Assembly (NCBI GenBank): GCA_002868945.1
Contig: PKTX01000031.1
Span: 45,908-88,138 of the forward strand
Direction: 5' to 3'
DNA: 42,231 nucleotides
Source of the DNA: Desulfobulbaceae bacterium
GTDB taxonomy: Bacteria; Desulfobacterota; Desulfobulbia; Desulfobulbales; SURF-16
This document shows positions 25,101 to 33,691 of the stretch, piece after piece (within the stretch, counting starts at the first letter, position 1; each line of letters begins with the position of its first letter). The translations under genes and the position numbers were made by a program. The notes under the pieces were generated by a model, which searched no databases, was not told where the DNA came from, and saw nothing but the letters and a program-made list of their open reading frames with translations.

Positions 25101-26687
25101 ATGGCTGGCGCAAAAGATATTTTTCAACAGGGTCTGGATGTATTCAAGAGTCTTACTCTGATGCAGAGGGTAGTGGCCGGACTGGTGGTTGTCGGGGTGC
25201 TCATTGGGCTCTTGAGTTTAACCTTTGTCGGCACCAAGCCTGTTATGAAGGTTCTCTATGCCAATCTCACCACCAGAGATGCCGCCGAGGTTACCGCCAA
25301 GCTCAAGGAGAACAATATCCCCTATGAGCTTACGGAAAACGGTACCGCTATTTTAGTTGAGGCGGGCAGTGTCTATGAAACAAGACTGAGCATGGCCGCA
25401 GAAGGGTTGCCCAAAGGGGATGGCGTCGGCTTTGAAATTTTTGACAAGACCAGTCTCGGCACCACCGATTTCGTCCAGAAGCTCAATTATCACAGGGCAC
25501 TGCAGGGAGAGCTGGCGCGTACCATCAGCCAGTTTGAGAAAATAAAGAGCGCCAGGGTCCATGTGGCCCAGCCCAAAGAATCTGTTTTTGTTGAAGACAC
25601 CAGGCCGCCCTCCGCCTCCATCAGTGTCAGTATGGCTGGTCGTGACAAGCTGTCACGCCAGGAGATCAAGGCCATTGTCAATCTGGTGGGCAGCGCCATT
25701 CCGGGCCTGGAAGAATCCAATATCACTTTGGTGGATACCACCGGTCATCTTCTCTTTCGCAAGGATGGTGACGAGGATTCCCTGCTTTCCGCCACCCAGA
25801 TTGAATACCAGCAGAAGATCGAGAACACCCTGCGCAGCAAGCTGGAGACCATGTTTGAGCAGGTTGTCGGGGTAGAGCGGGTTATTGCCCGGGTCAGCGC
25901 TGATCTCGATTTTAATCATGTTGATATTTCAGAGGAGATTTTTGATCCGGAGACCCAGGTGGTTCGCAGTGAGCAACTGCTTACCGAACGAGACGGTTCG
26001 CTGGATAGCCAGGAGGGCATACCCGGTGTCAAGGGCCAGCTGGCCACCTTTACCGAGGCCGGGGAAGGGGGCGAGGCAGGTGTCGGCTTCAAGCGCGACA
26101 ATGTCACCCGCAACTATGAGATCAGTAAGACCGTGACCCGCACCAAGGCAGCCGTTGGTCAGATCCAGAAACTCTCGGTGGCGGTTATGGTCGATGGTAC
26201 TTATAGTATGGTTGAAAAAGATGGTAAGATGGTCAAGGAGTACCAGAAACGCAGTGACGAGGAGATTGCCACCTTCTTGAAAATGGCCCAGAGTGCAGTT
26301 GGTTTTGATCCGGAACGTGGCGATCAGGTGGAGGTGGTATCCATTCCCTTTCATCTCTCAAGCTATGTTGAGCCCAAACCTGATGTCCTGGACCAATACC
26401 GGGGCCTGCTCAACCAGCTGGCCCTGCCCGTGGCCCTGCTGTTGGTGGCAATCTGTTTCTTCATGTTTGTTATCCGGCCCTTTTTCCGACTCATGGCAAA
26501 CCAGCAGGTTGCCGCGCAGCAGGCGGTCAATCATATTGAGCAGGAGCTGGAGACGGCCGAGAGCCCGGAAGATCTCTCCCTGAGACCCATGGGCATGTCG
26601 GACAAAGAACGTATTTATAAACTTGCTCAGTCCGATCCTGATCGGGCCGCAGACCTTGTCCGGCGTTGGTTGCGGGCTGAGCTTTAA
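25101..26687 (+). CDS. fliF: flagellar MS-ring protein FliF
   Basis: A 528-residue membrane ring protein. The first membrane helix lies at about 22-42 (VVAGLVVVGVLIGLLSL), followed by the YscJ/FliF ring-building domains and a second helix near residues 435-455 (LALPVALLLVAICFFMFVI). The cytoplasmic C-terminal tail ends MGMSDKERIYKLAQSDPDR then AADLVRRWL, which is the FliG-binding segment. The length is typical. No clear promoter is found directly upstream, so it probably shares the flgB transcript despite the 222-bp gap. Confidence 0.95.
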   Translation: MAGAKDIFQQGLDVFKSLTLMQRVVAGLVVVGVLIGLLSLTFVGTKPVMKVLYANLTTRDAAEVTAKLKENNIPYELTENGTAILVEAGSVYETRLSMAAEGLPKGDGVGFEIFDKTSLGTTDFVQKLNYHRALQGELARTISQFEKIKSARVHVAQPKESVFVEDTRPPSASISVSMAGRDKLSRQEIKAIVNLVGSAIPGLEESNITLVDTTGHLLFRKDGDEDSLLSATQIEYQQKIENTLRSKLETMFEQVVGVERVIARVSADLDFNHVDISEEIFDPETQVVRSEQLLTERDGSLDSQEGIPGVKGQLATFTEAGEGGEAGVGFKRDNVTRNYEISKTVTRTKAAVGQIQKLSVAVMVDGTYSMVEKDGKMVKEYQKRSDEEIATFLKMAQSAVGFDPERGDQVEVVSIPFHLSSYVEPKPDVLDQYRGLLNQLALPVALLLVAICFFMFVIRPFFRLMANQQVAAQQAVNHIEQELETAESPEDLSLRPMGMSDKERIYKLAQSDPDRAADLVRRWLRAEL

Positions 26688-26748
26688 TAAAAACAAAAGG
26701 CAACGAAGAGGCATCTGCCTGATTGTTTCGTGCCTGGTTACATGAAAA

Positions 26749-27774
26749 ATGGCTGTAAAAAAAGAATCTTCAACAGATAATCTGAGTGGCCCGGAAAAGG
26801 CGGCCATCTTTCTTCTCATGCTGGGGGAGGATTACGCCTCTGAGGTCTTCAAACGCCTCGATGACGAGGAGATTCGCTCGGTTGGTCGGCAGATGGCCAA
26901 GATCGACCGGGTGGACCAGGAAGATGTCGCGGCCCTGCTCGCTGAATTCAGGGGTGATGCCGGTGGTGGAGATATCTTTCTCTCCGGTGACGGCATGTTG
27001 GAGTCGGCCCTGCGGCGGGCCCTGGCCGGGGACAAGGCGGGCGAGATCCTTGAGGATATCCGTTCCGACTGGCGTCTCACCCTTTTTCAGAAGGCCCGCA
27101 AGCTTGATCCCAAGGTGCTGGTCAACTTTCTGCGGAACGAGCACCCTCAGACCGTGGCCCTGCTCCTGTCGGTTCTGGAGAATACCCAGGCCGCCAGTAT
27201 CCTGGCCGAGCTCAAGGAGGAGACCCAGGTCGAAGTGGTCATGCGCATGGCCGAGCTTGACAAGGTGAGTCCGGAGATCCTGGTGGAGATCGATCGCGTC
27301 CTGCAGGAGGAGCTGCTTTCCGTGGAAGGCATGGAGGGCCAGCGTCTTGGCGGCGTGGAGACGGTTGCCGAAATCCTCAACAACGCCGACCGCAGCCTGG
27401 AGGCTCAGATCCTTGAGGGAGTGGAAGAGCAGCGAGAGGCACTGGCCGAAGAGATCCGCCGGCTCATGTTTGTCTTTGAGGATCTGCTGGGCGTTGATGA
27501 CCGCGGTATCATGGCCATCCTCAAGGAGGTTTCCACCGATGATCTTAAGTTGGCCCTGAAAATCTCCTCGGATGAGCTCAAGGACAAGATTTTCGGCAAC
27601 ATGTCGCAACGGGCCGTGGAGATGCTCAAAGAGGATATGGAGATTATGGGCCCCACCCGGATCAAGGATGTGGAGGCCGCCCAGCAGGCCATAATCAAGA
27701 TCGCCAAGCGTCTGGAGCAGGAAGGCAAGGTCCAACTTGCCGCCAGTGGTGCCGGGGAGGACGAGTTTGTCTAA
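26749..27774 (+). CDS. fliG: flagellar motor switch protein FliG
   Basis: A 341-residue C-ring protein. The N-terminal domain (LSGPEKAAIFLLMLGEDYA) binds FliF. The middle domain contains the EHPQ motif (NEHPQTVALLL), and the C-terminal domain has the charged torque helix region (IRRLMFVFEDLLGVDDRGI). It interacts with the MotA-type stator loop. No Shine-Dalgarno is obvious before ATG 26749. Its stop is overlapped by the start of fliH. Confidence 0.95.
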   Translation: MAVKKESSTDNLSGPEKAAIFLLMLGEDYASEVFKRLDDEEIRSVGRQMAKIDRVDQEDVAALLAEFRGDAGGGDIFLSGDGMLESALRRALAGDKAGEILEDIRSDWRLTLFQKARKLDPKVLVNFLRNEHPQTVALLLSVLENTQAASILAELKEETQVEVVMRMAELDKVSPEILVEIDRVLQEELLSVEGMEGQRLGGVETVAEILNNADRSLEAQILEGVEEQREALAEEIRRLMFVFEDLLGVDDRGIMAILKEVSTDDLKLALKISSDELKDKIFGNMSQRAVEMLKEDMEIMGPTRIKDVEAAQQAIIKIAKRLEQEGKVQLAASGAGEDEFV

Positions 27775-28525
27775 TATCGTCGAATTTAAGGATCTTCCCG
27801 GTGTGGATGACGAGGAAAATTTTGTCTCCTACGAATCCCTCATGGGCGATGAAGAGACGGAGATGGGCGGCAAGGGGCCTGATCCGCATGAGCTGGCCAG
27901 GCAGGAGCTGGAAGAGGCCGAGGCCGAGGCCCGGCGCCTGGTGGAAGAGGCCGAGGCCCGCGTTGAGCAACTGGAAAAAGAGGCCTATGACAAGGGTTTT
28001 GCCAAGGGCGAGGCAGCGGGGCGTCAGGTCGGCGAAGAGGCCCTGGCCGACAAGATCAACCAGGTGTGTCAGATTATTGAGGCGGCCGGCACGGAGCGCC
28101 GGCGGATCAGTGCCCGTTATGAGAAGGATATCCTTGCCTTGGTGCGTGCCATGGTGGAGCAGCTTGTCCGGCACGAGGTGTCGGTGAACCACCGGGTTAT
28201 CGAGAAATGTCTGCACAAGGCCCTGCAGTATGTGGTGGATAATTCCCAGGTGGTGGTCCATCTTCATCCGGATGATTTTCTGCGTATCAAGGATGCCGTG
28301 GTTGCCGATCCCCTTTTTATTGAGAAGGCTGATCGGGTGGAGCTCATGGAGGATCCGGCCATCAGCCAGGGGGGCTGCCTGCTGCAGACCTCCTTTGGTG
28401 AGATTGACGCCACCCTGGAAAATTGTAAAGAGAAGCTTTTTAAGGCGGTGGAGCAAGCCTTTCTGGCCGCCTTTGCCGAGGCGGATAACGAGCCCCTGGC
28501 ACCACCTGAGCCCCTTGATGCGTGA
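27767..28525 (+). CDS. fliH: flagellar assembly protein FliH
   Basis: A 252-residue regulator of the FliI export ATPase. It has a long E/A/R-rich helix (about 50-90) with the glycine-spaced AYDKGFAKGEAAGRQVG, and a C-terminal domain (DILALVRAMVEQLV to CLLQTSFGEIDATLENCKE) related to stator stalk subunits of rotary ATPases. The start is a TTG at 27767 lying inside the end of fliG (overlap 8 nt), because GGGAGG sits six bases upstream of it. No ATG is available there, and upstream frame extension is unrelated to FliH. Confidence 0.9.
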   Translation: MSNIVEFKDLPGVDDEENFVSYESLMGDEETEMGGKGPDPHELARQELEEAEAEARRLVEEAEARVEQLEKEAYDKGFAKGEAAGRQVGEEALADKINQVCQIIEAAGTERRRISARYEKDILALVRAMVEQLVRHEVSVNHRVIEKCLHKALQYVVDNSQVVVHLHPDDFLRIKDAVVADPLFIEKADRVELMEDPAISQGGCLLQTSFGEIDATLENCKEKLFKAVEQAFLAAFAEADNEPLAPPEPLDA

Positions 28526-28567
28526 GGTGTTATCGACCTGTTGCCTGGGGCAGCGGTCGCCTTTGTC

Positions 28568-29875
28568 ATGATAGATCTCTCCTCCTCCATAGAGACCGCC
28601 CGTCATACCGAGACCATTGCCGTTCTGGGGCGGGTGAGCCAGGTGATCGGCATGGTTATTGAGTCGCAGGGGCCGGGGATCCCGGTGGGCTCCATGTGCG
28701 AGGTGGATACCTTTAAGGGCGCCAGCCGTATCCCGGCCGAGGTTGTTGGCTTTCGTGAGGGGAAGGTGCTGCTCATGCCGCTTGGTGAGATGCGCGGCGT
28801 TGAGCCGGGCAGCACCATTCGCATGGTGGATGGCGGCGCCCGGGTGGCGGTGGGGGCCAAACTGCTGGGCCGTATTGTCGACGGCATGGGCCGGCCCGTG
28901 GACGGCAAGGGCCCCCTGCAGGTGGAGCAGCACTATCCCCTTTATGCCGAGCCGCTCAATCCCATGCAGCGGGAACGGATCCTGGAGCCCATTGATGTCG
29001 GGGTTCGGGCCATTAACGGCCTGCTCACCCTGGGTAAGGGGCAACGGGTCGGTATCATGGCCGGTTCCGGCGTCGGCAAATCCACCCTGCTGGGCATGAT
29101 AGCCAAAAATACCGCCGCCGATGTCTCGGTGATTGCCCTGATCGGCGAGCGTGGTCGGGAACTCAAGGATTTTATTGAGCGGGATCTGGGGCCGGAAGGC
29201 CTGGCCCGCTCCGTGGTTGTGGTGGCCACCTCTGATCAACCGCCCTTGGTGCGTATGCGTGGCGCCTACCTGGCCATGTCCGTTGCCGAGTATTTCCGTG
29301 ATCAGAGCCGCGACGTCATCCTGATGATGGATTCGGTGACCCGCTTTGCCATGTCAAGTCGTGAGGTGGGGCTGGCCATTGGTGAACCGCCCACCTCCAG
29401 GGGCTATACTCCATCTGTCTTTTCGCAGTTGCCGAAGTTGCTGGAAAGGGCCGGGACCTGTGAGGGCAAGGGCAGTATCACCGGCATCTACACGGTACTG
29501 GTTGAGGGCGATGACATGAACGAGCCCATTGGTGATGCGGTGCGTTCCATTGTTGACGGCCATATTGTCCTTGATCGAGACCTGGCCAATATGGGCCACT
29601 ATCCCTCCATCGAGGTGCTGGCCAGCGTCAGTCGTTGCATGACCGATGTGGTCTCGGCTGAGCAGGCCAGGAAGGCTAAGGAGTTGCTGGATGTACTGGC
29701 CACCTATCGACGTTCCGAGGATCTGATTAATATCGGCGCCTATGCCGGCGGTTCCAACCCCAAGATTGACCGGGCTATTAGCCTTATAGATGCCATAAAC
29801 GATTATCTGCGTCAGTCGGTGGACACAAAGGCCCCCATGGAGGAGTCGGTCCAGCAGCTGTTAACCCTGATGTAG
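28568..29875 (+). CDS. fliI: flagellum-specific export ATPase FliI
   Basis: A 435-residue F1-beta-like ATPase that energises substrate handling for flagellar type III export. Walker A is AGSGVGKST, Walker B is VILMMDSVTRFA, and GEPPTSRGYTPSVFSQLPKLLERAG is a family hallmark. ATG 28568 is chosen for its homology. A TTG at 28541 would add nine residues and has a distant GAGG upstream, so the true start is not certain. It follows FliH by about 42 bp (16 bp if the TTG is used). Confidence 0.94.
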   Translation: MIDLSSSIETARHTETIAVLGRVSQVIGMVIESQGPGIPVGSMCEVDTFKGASRIPAEVVGFREGKVLLMPLGEMRGVEPGSTIRMVDGGARVAVGAKLLGRIVDGMGRPVDGKGPLQVEQHYPLYAEPLNPMQRERILEPIDVGVRAINGLLTLGKGQRVGIMAGSGVGKSTLLGMIAKNTAADVSVIALIGERGRELKDFIERDLGPEGLARSVVVVATSDQPPLVRMRGAYLAMSVAEYFRDQSRDVILMMDSVTRFAMSSREVGLAIGEPPTSRGYTPSVFSQLPKLLERAGTCEGKGSITGIYTVLVEGDDMNEPIGDAVRSIVDGHIVLDRDLANMGHYPSIEVLASVSRCMTDVVSAEQARKAKELLDVLATYRRSEDLINIGAYAGGSNPKIDRAISLIDAINDYLRQSVDTKAPMEESVQQLLTLM

Positions 29876-30023
29876 GGAGGATGAGGTAAAGAAGATTGAG
29901 AAGGTAGAGAAGATAAAGGAGTTAAAGGAGGTAAGGAATAAGGCATTTCGAGGTGCCCTTTCTTTCTTTTTTTCTCTTCTTTAACTCCTTTAACTCCGCT
30001 GCATTCTTTATTTCATAGAGAAT
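29876..30023. other. fliI-fliJ spacer with purine/pyrimidine inverted repeat
   Basis: A 148-bp spacer. From about 29880 to 29945 the plus strand is almost all purines, and from about 29957 to 29997 almost all pyrimidines. GGAGTTAAAGGAG (29918-29930) and CTCCTTTAACTCC (29985-29997) form a perfect 13-bp stem. GGCA...TGCC could form a smaller stem inside. The unit AGGAGTTAA recurs in other gaps of this window (see 31086-31218 and 38303-38340). Confidence 0.75.
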
Positions 30024-30464
30024 ATGTTTCGTTTTCGTCTGCAGGCCGTAGAGACCATCCGTCGCAATGCCGAGGAAGAGGCTCAGCTCAAGTTGGGCCG
30101 GGAACAGGCTATCCTCAGCAAGCATGTGGCCCGTTTGGCAATGCTCAAAGAGGAGCGTCTGCAGATGCTCGCTTCCCTGGCCGACAAGGAGCGCCAAAAG
30201 GTCCGGGGCAGTCTTGTCCAGTTCTATATGGAGGCTGTGCGGGCGCGGGAGGTGGTCATCAAGATGCAGGAAAATACCGTTGCCGGGCAGCAGCAGGTGG
30301 TCAACCGGCTGCGGGACGCCCTGGCCGAGGCGGTCAAAAGGCGCAAGACCGTGGAACTGCTTCGCAACCGGGAGTATGAGAGATATTTAGCCGAGGCCCG
30401 TAAAAAAGAGCAGGATGAACATGATGAGATGGCGGTGCTTCGGCATGGCAGGGCGCCGCAATAG
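30024..30464 (+). CDS. fliJ: flagellar export chaperone FliJ
   Basis: A 146-residue, almost entirely helical protein (FRFRLQAVETIRRNAEEEAQL at the N-terminus) rich in E, K, R, A and Q, as expected for the coiled-coil FliJ that escorts substrates and engages the FliI ring and the export gate. Its position after fliI and its size support the call. Sequence conservation of this family is low. Confidence 0.88.
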   Translation: MFRFRLQAVETIRRNAEEEAQLKLGREQAILSKHVARLAMLKEERLQMLASLADKERQKVRGSLVQFYMEAVRAREVVIKMQENTVAGQQQVVNRLRDALAEAVKRRKTVELLRNREYERYLAEARKKEQDEHDEMAVLRHGRAPQ

Positions 30465-30515
30465 CCAGGTGGCAAAAGGGTGCCTGACGGCATGGTGACA
30501 GACAGAAGGCAGGTG

Positions 30516-31016
30516 ATGGGCATGAGAAAAAGAGTAAAACAGGGTGTGCTCGGTCTGGTGATCTTTGTGCTTGTCTCGCCGAGCTATGGCGCCAACACAC
30601 CGGTTCGGGCGACTCTGGCTGAGGCGCGCCTTTCCGAATCTCTCAAGGCCCGGGAAGAGGCGGTGGCCGCCAAGGAAAAGCGACTTGCCGACCGGGAGCG
30701 TCAGGTGGCGGCCCTGGAGCAGGAGGTGGATGCCAAGCTTGCGGAAATACTTGCCCTGCAAGAAACCATTGCCGAAAAATTGGCGGAGATCCGGGCCGAA
30801 CAGGATCAGGAGTTTAAAAACCTGATCAAGGTCTACGCCAATATGTCTGCAACCAAACTGGCGCCGATTCTCAATCAGATGGAGGATGCCAACGTTGCCA
30901 AGATATTGCGGGCCATGAAGAATGACCAGGCCGCCGCCATTATTCCCAAGCTCGAACCCGACAAGGCGGTGCGCGTCAGTCGTCTGCTGGGCCGCATCAA
31001 TCAGAATGCGCCTTGA
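30516..31016 (+). CDS. MotE/YlxF-like flagellar-cluster protein (MgtE-N-like)
   Basis: A 166-residue exported or anchored protein. An N-terminal hydrophobic segment (GVLGLVIFVLVSPSYGA) is followed by a coiled coil (about 40-100) and a C-terminal MgtE-N-like domain (IKVYANMSATKLAPILNQM then DANVAKILRAMKNDQAAAI). Proteins of this design occupy the same slot between fliJ and fliK in many flagellar operons (ylxF in Bacillus, MotE-type proteins in proteobacteria). Starts at 30492, 30516 and 30522 are possible; 30516 has GAAGG upstream. Its role in flagella is not firmly established. Confidence 0.82.
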   Translation: MGMRKRVKQGVLGLVIFVLVSPSYGANTPVRATLAEARLSESLKAREEAVAAKEKRLADRERQVAALEQEVDAKLAEILALQETIAEKLAEIRAEQDQEFKNLIKVYANMSATKLAPILNQMEDANVAKILRAMKNDQAAAIIPKLEPDKAVRVSRLLGRINQNAP

Positions 31017-31085
31017 CCTCGGAGAGGCGTGTGCAGCACTCTTTTTATGCAACTTTCCCAGTTGAGATAACTATTCGACGGTAAA

Positions 31086-31218
31086 GCAGTTAAAGGTCGT
31101 GTCGGACGTGTGGTTCAGCGAGAATGCAGAATTCAGAAGACAGGAAAGAACAGAAAGGCTTAAGAGTCATTTGTTCTGACTTCTGCATTCCGGCATGTTG
31201 GCAAAGACTTTTAACTGC
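31086..31218. repeat. nested inverted repeat (about 133 bp) after the MotE-like gene
   Basis: Three concentric arm pairs: GCAGTTAAAGGTC (31086-31098) with GACTTTTAACTGC (31206-31218), one mismatch; GAATGCAGAA (31122-31131) with TTCTGCATTC (31181-31190), perfect; and AGAACA (31147-31152) with TGTTCT (31172-31177). The centre includes the palindrome CTTAAG. Folded RNA or cruciform is possible. It lacks a coding frame. Confidence 0.75.
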
Positions 31219-31291
31219 CTTTAACTTCCACAATCTCAACAAGATAGAACAAAAGGGAACGTTGATTTTTTATCCCCCCACGTTGATCTGA

Positions 31292-31314
31292 CGCCCCCTC
31301 ATGGGCGCCTTTTT
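31292..31314 (+). terminator. putative terminator ending the flgB-to-motE transcript
   Basis: CGCCC and GGGCG form a 5-bp GC stem with a 6-nt loop, followed by CCTTTTT. It lies 276 bp after the MotE-like gene and before the fliK sigma-54 promoter, so it would separate the two flagellar transcripts. The stem is short. Confidence 0.55.
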
Positions 31315-31709
31315 CCCCAAGCCCGTTGCTCATCTCTGCAACATTCGGCACCACGCTTTTTTCTCCCATTTTTGATAAACAGGGCGCTGCGCCATCGGTA
31401 GACGCTTTTTTTCAACGTCTGCCGCACAGCTCCTGCGCTGTCTGTCTGGCTTTTTGTCGATAATGCTCTCCCGCCACCCTGGCAGTGTGCCCGACAGGAT
31501 TGCCTCTGCTGTGACCATGCCAAGGTCAGGTGCAGCATTCCCGTCAATGTCCCCGCATCACTCTTTGCCACCCGGTAAATCTTGCCCATCCGCTGCCGGC
31601 GGTTCCCTGCCGCATGTTTTTTTCTGCAGAGAGGGTGTCCTGTTAACTCTTTGAATTTTCGACACTAATTATTCAATTTACGTTTCTTTCAGTAACTTGC
31701 TTGCGGGTG

Positions 31710-31726
31710 TGGCATAGCCATTGCTA
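31710..31726 (+). promoter_or_regulatory. sigma-54 promoter of the fliK-flgD-flgE operon
   Basis: TGGCATAGCCATTGCTA matches the -24/-12 consensus (TGGCAC-N5-TTGCW) closely, with GG (31711-31712) and GC (31723-31724) separated by 10 bp. It lies about 190 bp upstream of fliK, in the only large gap of the cluster. Confidence 0.8.
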
Positions 31727-31901
31727 GATAGAGGGCAAGAGCAGGGTGCCGGGCAAAATAGAGAGCCGGCTGCTGCCAAGGTAATCTTGTCAATTAGATG
31801 GCGTTGTAAAAAGTCGCCAACTGCTTCACTGCTGACGGTTTTTGCTTTGTCATTACTGAAATGGATTTTCTACGAGTCCATTAAATTAGGGAGGAATACC
31901 C

Positions 31902-33644
31902 GTGGCCAATATCATTAATCCATTTCCGCAGGCCGGGGGCGTCGAGCGCCCCGTCCACAATACCAGGGCAGCGGAAAGATCGACTGAGAAATTCACCGAT
32001 CACCTTGATCGACGCCTTGACACTGCCCAGAGGCGCCAGCAGGACCAGCTGGGCGTCCGCGACAGGGAGGCTGCGCAGAGTGACCGGGCCGAAAGGCTTG
32101 ACAAGAGCGTGGACAAGGGCACTGAAAAGCAGAGTGATATTGAGCAGCTGATTCTTTTTTTGCAGGATATTCAACAGGTGGCCCGGCAAAAGGATATGCA
32201 GCCTGGTGAGTGGGGCGTTGAACTGCCTGAGGGGGAAATTCTTGCCGATCTTGCCGAGCAGGCCGGTATGAGCAAGGCTGATCTCACCGCCCTCGTGGAA
32301 CAGTTTACCTCCCAAAACGGCGAGCTGGATATGGATGCCTTTTTCCAGGCCCTGATCAACCACTTTGTTGCCTTTGAGGAAAATCCTGCCATTGTTGTGC
32401 CGGAAACGGAGTTTCCCCTGCTGGAGTCGTTGCTGACCAAAATGGGCCTCAGTCCGGAGCAGTTGCAGAGTATCTCCGATCAGGCCGTGGTGGGTGACGG
32501 CGATATTGATCTTGCCCTCATAGCCCAGGCCTTGAAGGATTTGTCTGTCTCGCCGGAAAAGCTGCAGAGCGTTCCCCTTTCCGACTGGGAGGCGGAACAG
32601 TTGCAGGGCTTGCTTGACAAGGCGGGAATTTCCCTGGGGGGCCAGCTCGAACTCTTGCCGGAACAGCTTTTTGGCGAGGAGATGGTTTTAAGCTATGACC
32701 GTCTGCAGGCCCTGCTGCAAGAAGGCGTCGACCTGGCACGCGCCAATGAGCCGCAGCTTGATCTGGTCAAGTTTCTGGGCAGCCTGGAAAAGGTCATGCG
32801 CCAGGCGTTCTTTCAGGATAAGTCGGTGGGCTTCAGTCCGGTGGTGCAGGACGCCCAGGGCCAGGCCTACCAGGATTTGCTCATGATCTATGACCAGGCC
32901 CGCCTGCGCTACGAAAAGGGCTTGACTGTTGAAGAAGAGGAACTCGAAGGTGATATCCGCAAATGGTTGGAGGCTGTGGCCGCCAGGGTAGCCGAGCGCA
33001 GCACCCATGCCGGAATTGGTACGGAAAATGACAATGCCAAATTCCTGCTGAAAAATGTGGTGAGCGCCGATCAGCTGGTGCCCTTCAGCAAGGAGGAGTT
33101 TGCCGGCCAACAGCGCCAGGATGGTCTGGCCGCCGGTGCAAACGCCGCCGCGGATCAATCTGTTTCGGCGCCGGTAAATCAGCCCCCGCCCATGGTCCGG
33201 CATTTTCCCATGCAGCAACAACAACAGATTTTAAATCAGCTCTCCCTGGCGGTGGCCCGCGGTATGCGCAGTGGTGAGCAGCACCTGGTCTTAAAACTGC
33301 ATCCGGCCGACCTCGGCGAGGTAAAGGTGGACCTTACCGTGCGCCAGCAGGTGGTGTCGGTCTCTTTCACCATGGAAAACAGCAAGGTCAAGGAGACCCT
33401 GGAGGGATCCATGGAGGAGTTTCGCCAGAATATGGAGCAGAAGGGTTTTTCACTGGGAGATGTCAATGTCTTTGTCGGACAGAATGATGAGGAGCAGGGC
33501 GGCTGGCAGCGTTTTGAGGCGGCCTTGAGCGGTGAACGTCTGCAGGCCCAGAGCCTGGCCGATCTGTCGGATGAGGTCCTCTATCTCACCGCCCAGAACA
33601 AACAGGATATAAGTCCGGAGAGTGGCGTCAACCTCTTTGTCTAA
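31902..33644 (+). CDS. fliK: flagellar hook-length control protein FliK
   Basis: A 580-residue protein. The C-terminal switch domain (about 440-550) is clear from QHLVLKLHPADLGEVKVDL and SFTMENSKVKETLEGSMEEF, which are family hallmarks. The preceding part is a long acidic, Q- and L-rich, variable ruler region. QQQQQ and PPP stretches lie just before the conserved domain. The start is a GTG at 31902 with the strong site GGGAGGAATACCC. Its length may relate to the large hook protein encoded downstream. Confidence 0.92.
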   Translation: MANIINPFPQAGGVERPVHNTRAAERSTEKFTDHLDRRLDTAQRRQQDQLGVRDREAAQSDRAERLDKSVDKGTEKQSDIEQLILFLQDIQQVARQKDMQPGEWGVELPEGEILADLAEQAGMSKADLTALVEQFTSQNGELDMDAFFQALINHFVAFEENPAIVVPETEFPLLESLLTKMGLSPEQLQSISDQAVVGDGDIDLALIAQALKDLSVSPEKLQSVPLSDWEAEQLQGLLDKAGISLGGQLELLPEQLFGEEMVLSYDRLQALLQEGVDLARANEPQLDLVKFLGSLEKVMRQAFFQDKSVGFSPVVQDAQGQAYQDLLMIYDQARLRYEKGLTVEEEELEGDIRKWLEAVAARVAERSTHAGIGTENDNAKFLLKNVVSADQLVPFSKEEFAGQQRQDGLAAGANAAADQSVSAPVNQPPPMVRHFPMQQQQQILNQLSLAVARGMRSGEQHLVLKLHPADLGEVKVDLTVRQQVVSVSFTMENSKVKETLEGSMEEFRQNMEQKGFSLGDVNVFVGQNDEEQGGWQRFEAALSGERLQAQSLADLSDEVLYLTAQNKQDISPESGVNLFV

Positions 33645-33691
33645 CCGGGGCCACGTCACTTTTTCACTTTTTTACATGAGGCATATCGAAA

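Larger units (their letters stand above)
31017..31901. other. 885-bp intergenic region before fliK
   Basis: This is the longest gap in the flagellar block. In order it holds a nested inverted repeat (31086-31218), a terminator (31292-31314), about 370 bp without a convincing gene, and a sigma-54 promoter (31710-31726). The stretch 31330-31589 is open on the minus strand in two overlapping frames (up to 96 codons), but neither translation looks like a known protein. It may be a decayed gene. The closing part (31795-31860) has GGCGTTGTAAAAAGTCGCC, a short imperfect hairpin. Confidence 0.6.

Noticed and set aside
27695-29239. 514-codon minus-strand frame opposite fliH and fliI
   Set aside because: It lies wholly opposite well-supported flagellar genes and spans the junction between them, as shadow frames do.
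31299-31589. 96-codon minus-strand frame in the gap before fliK
   Set aside because: No signal, domain or ribosome binding site; kept only as a possible relic in the findings.
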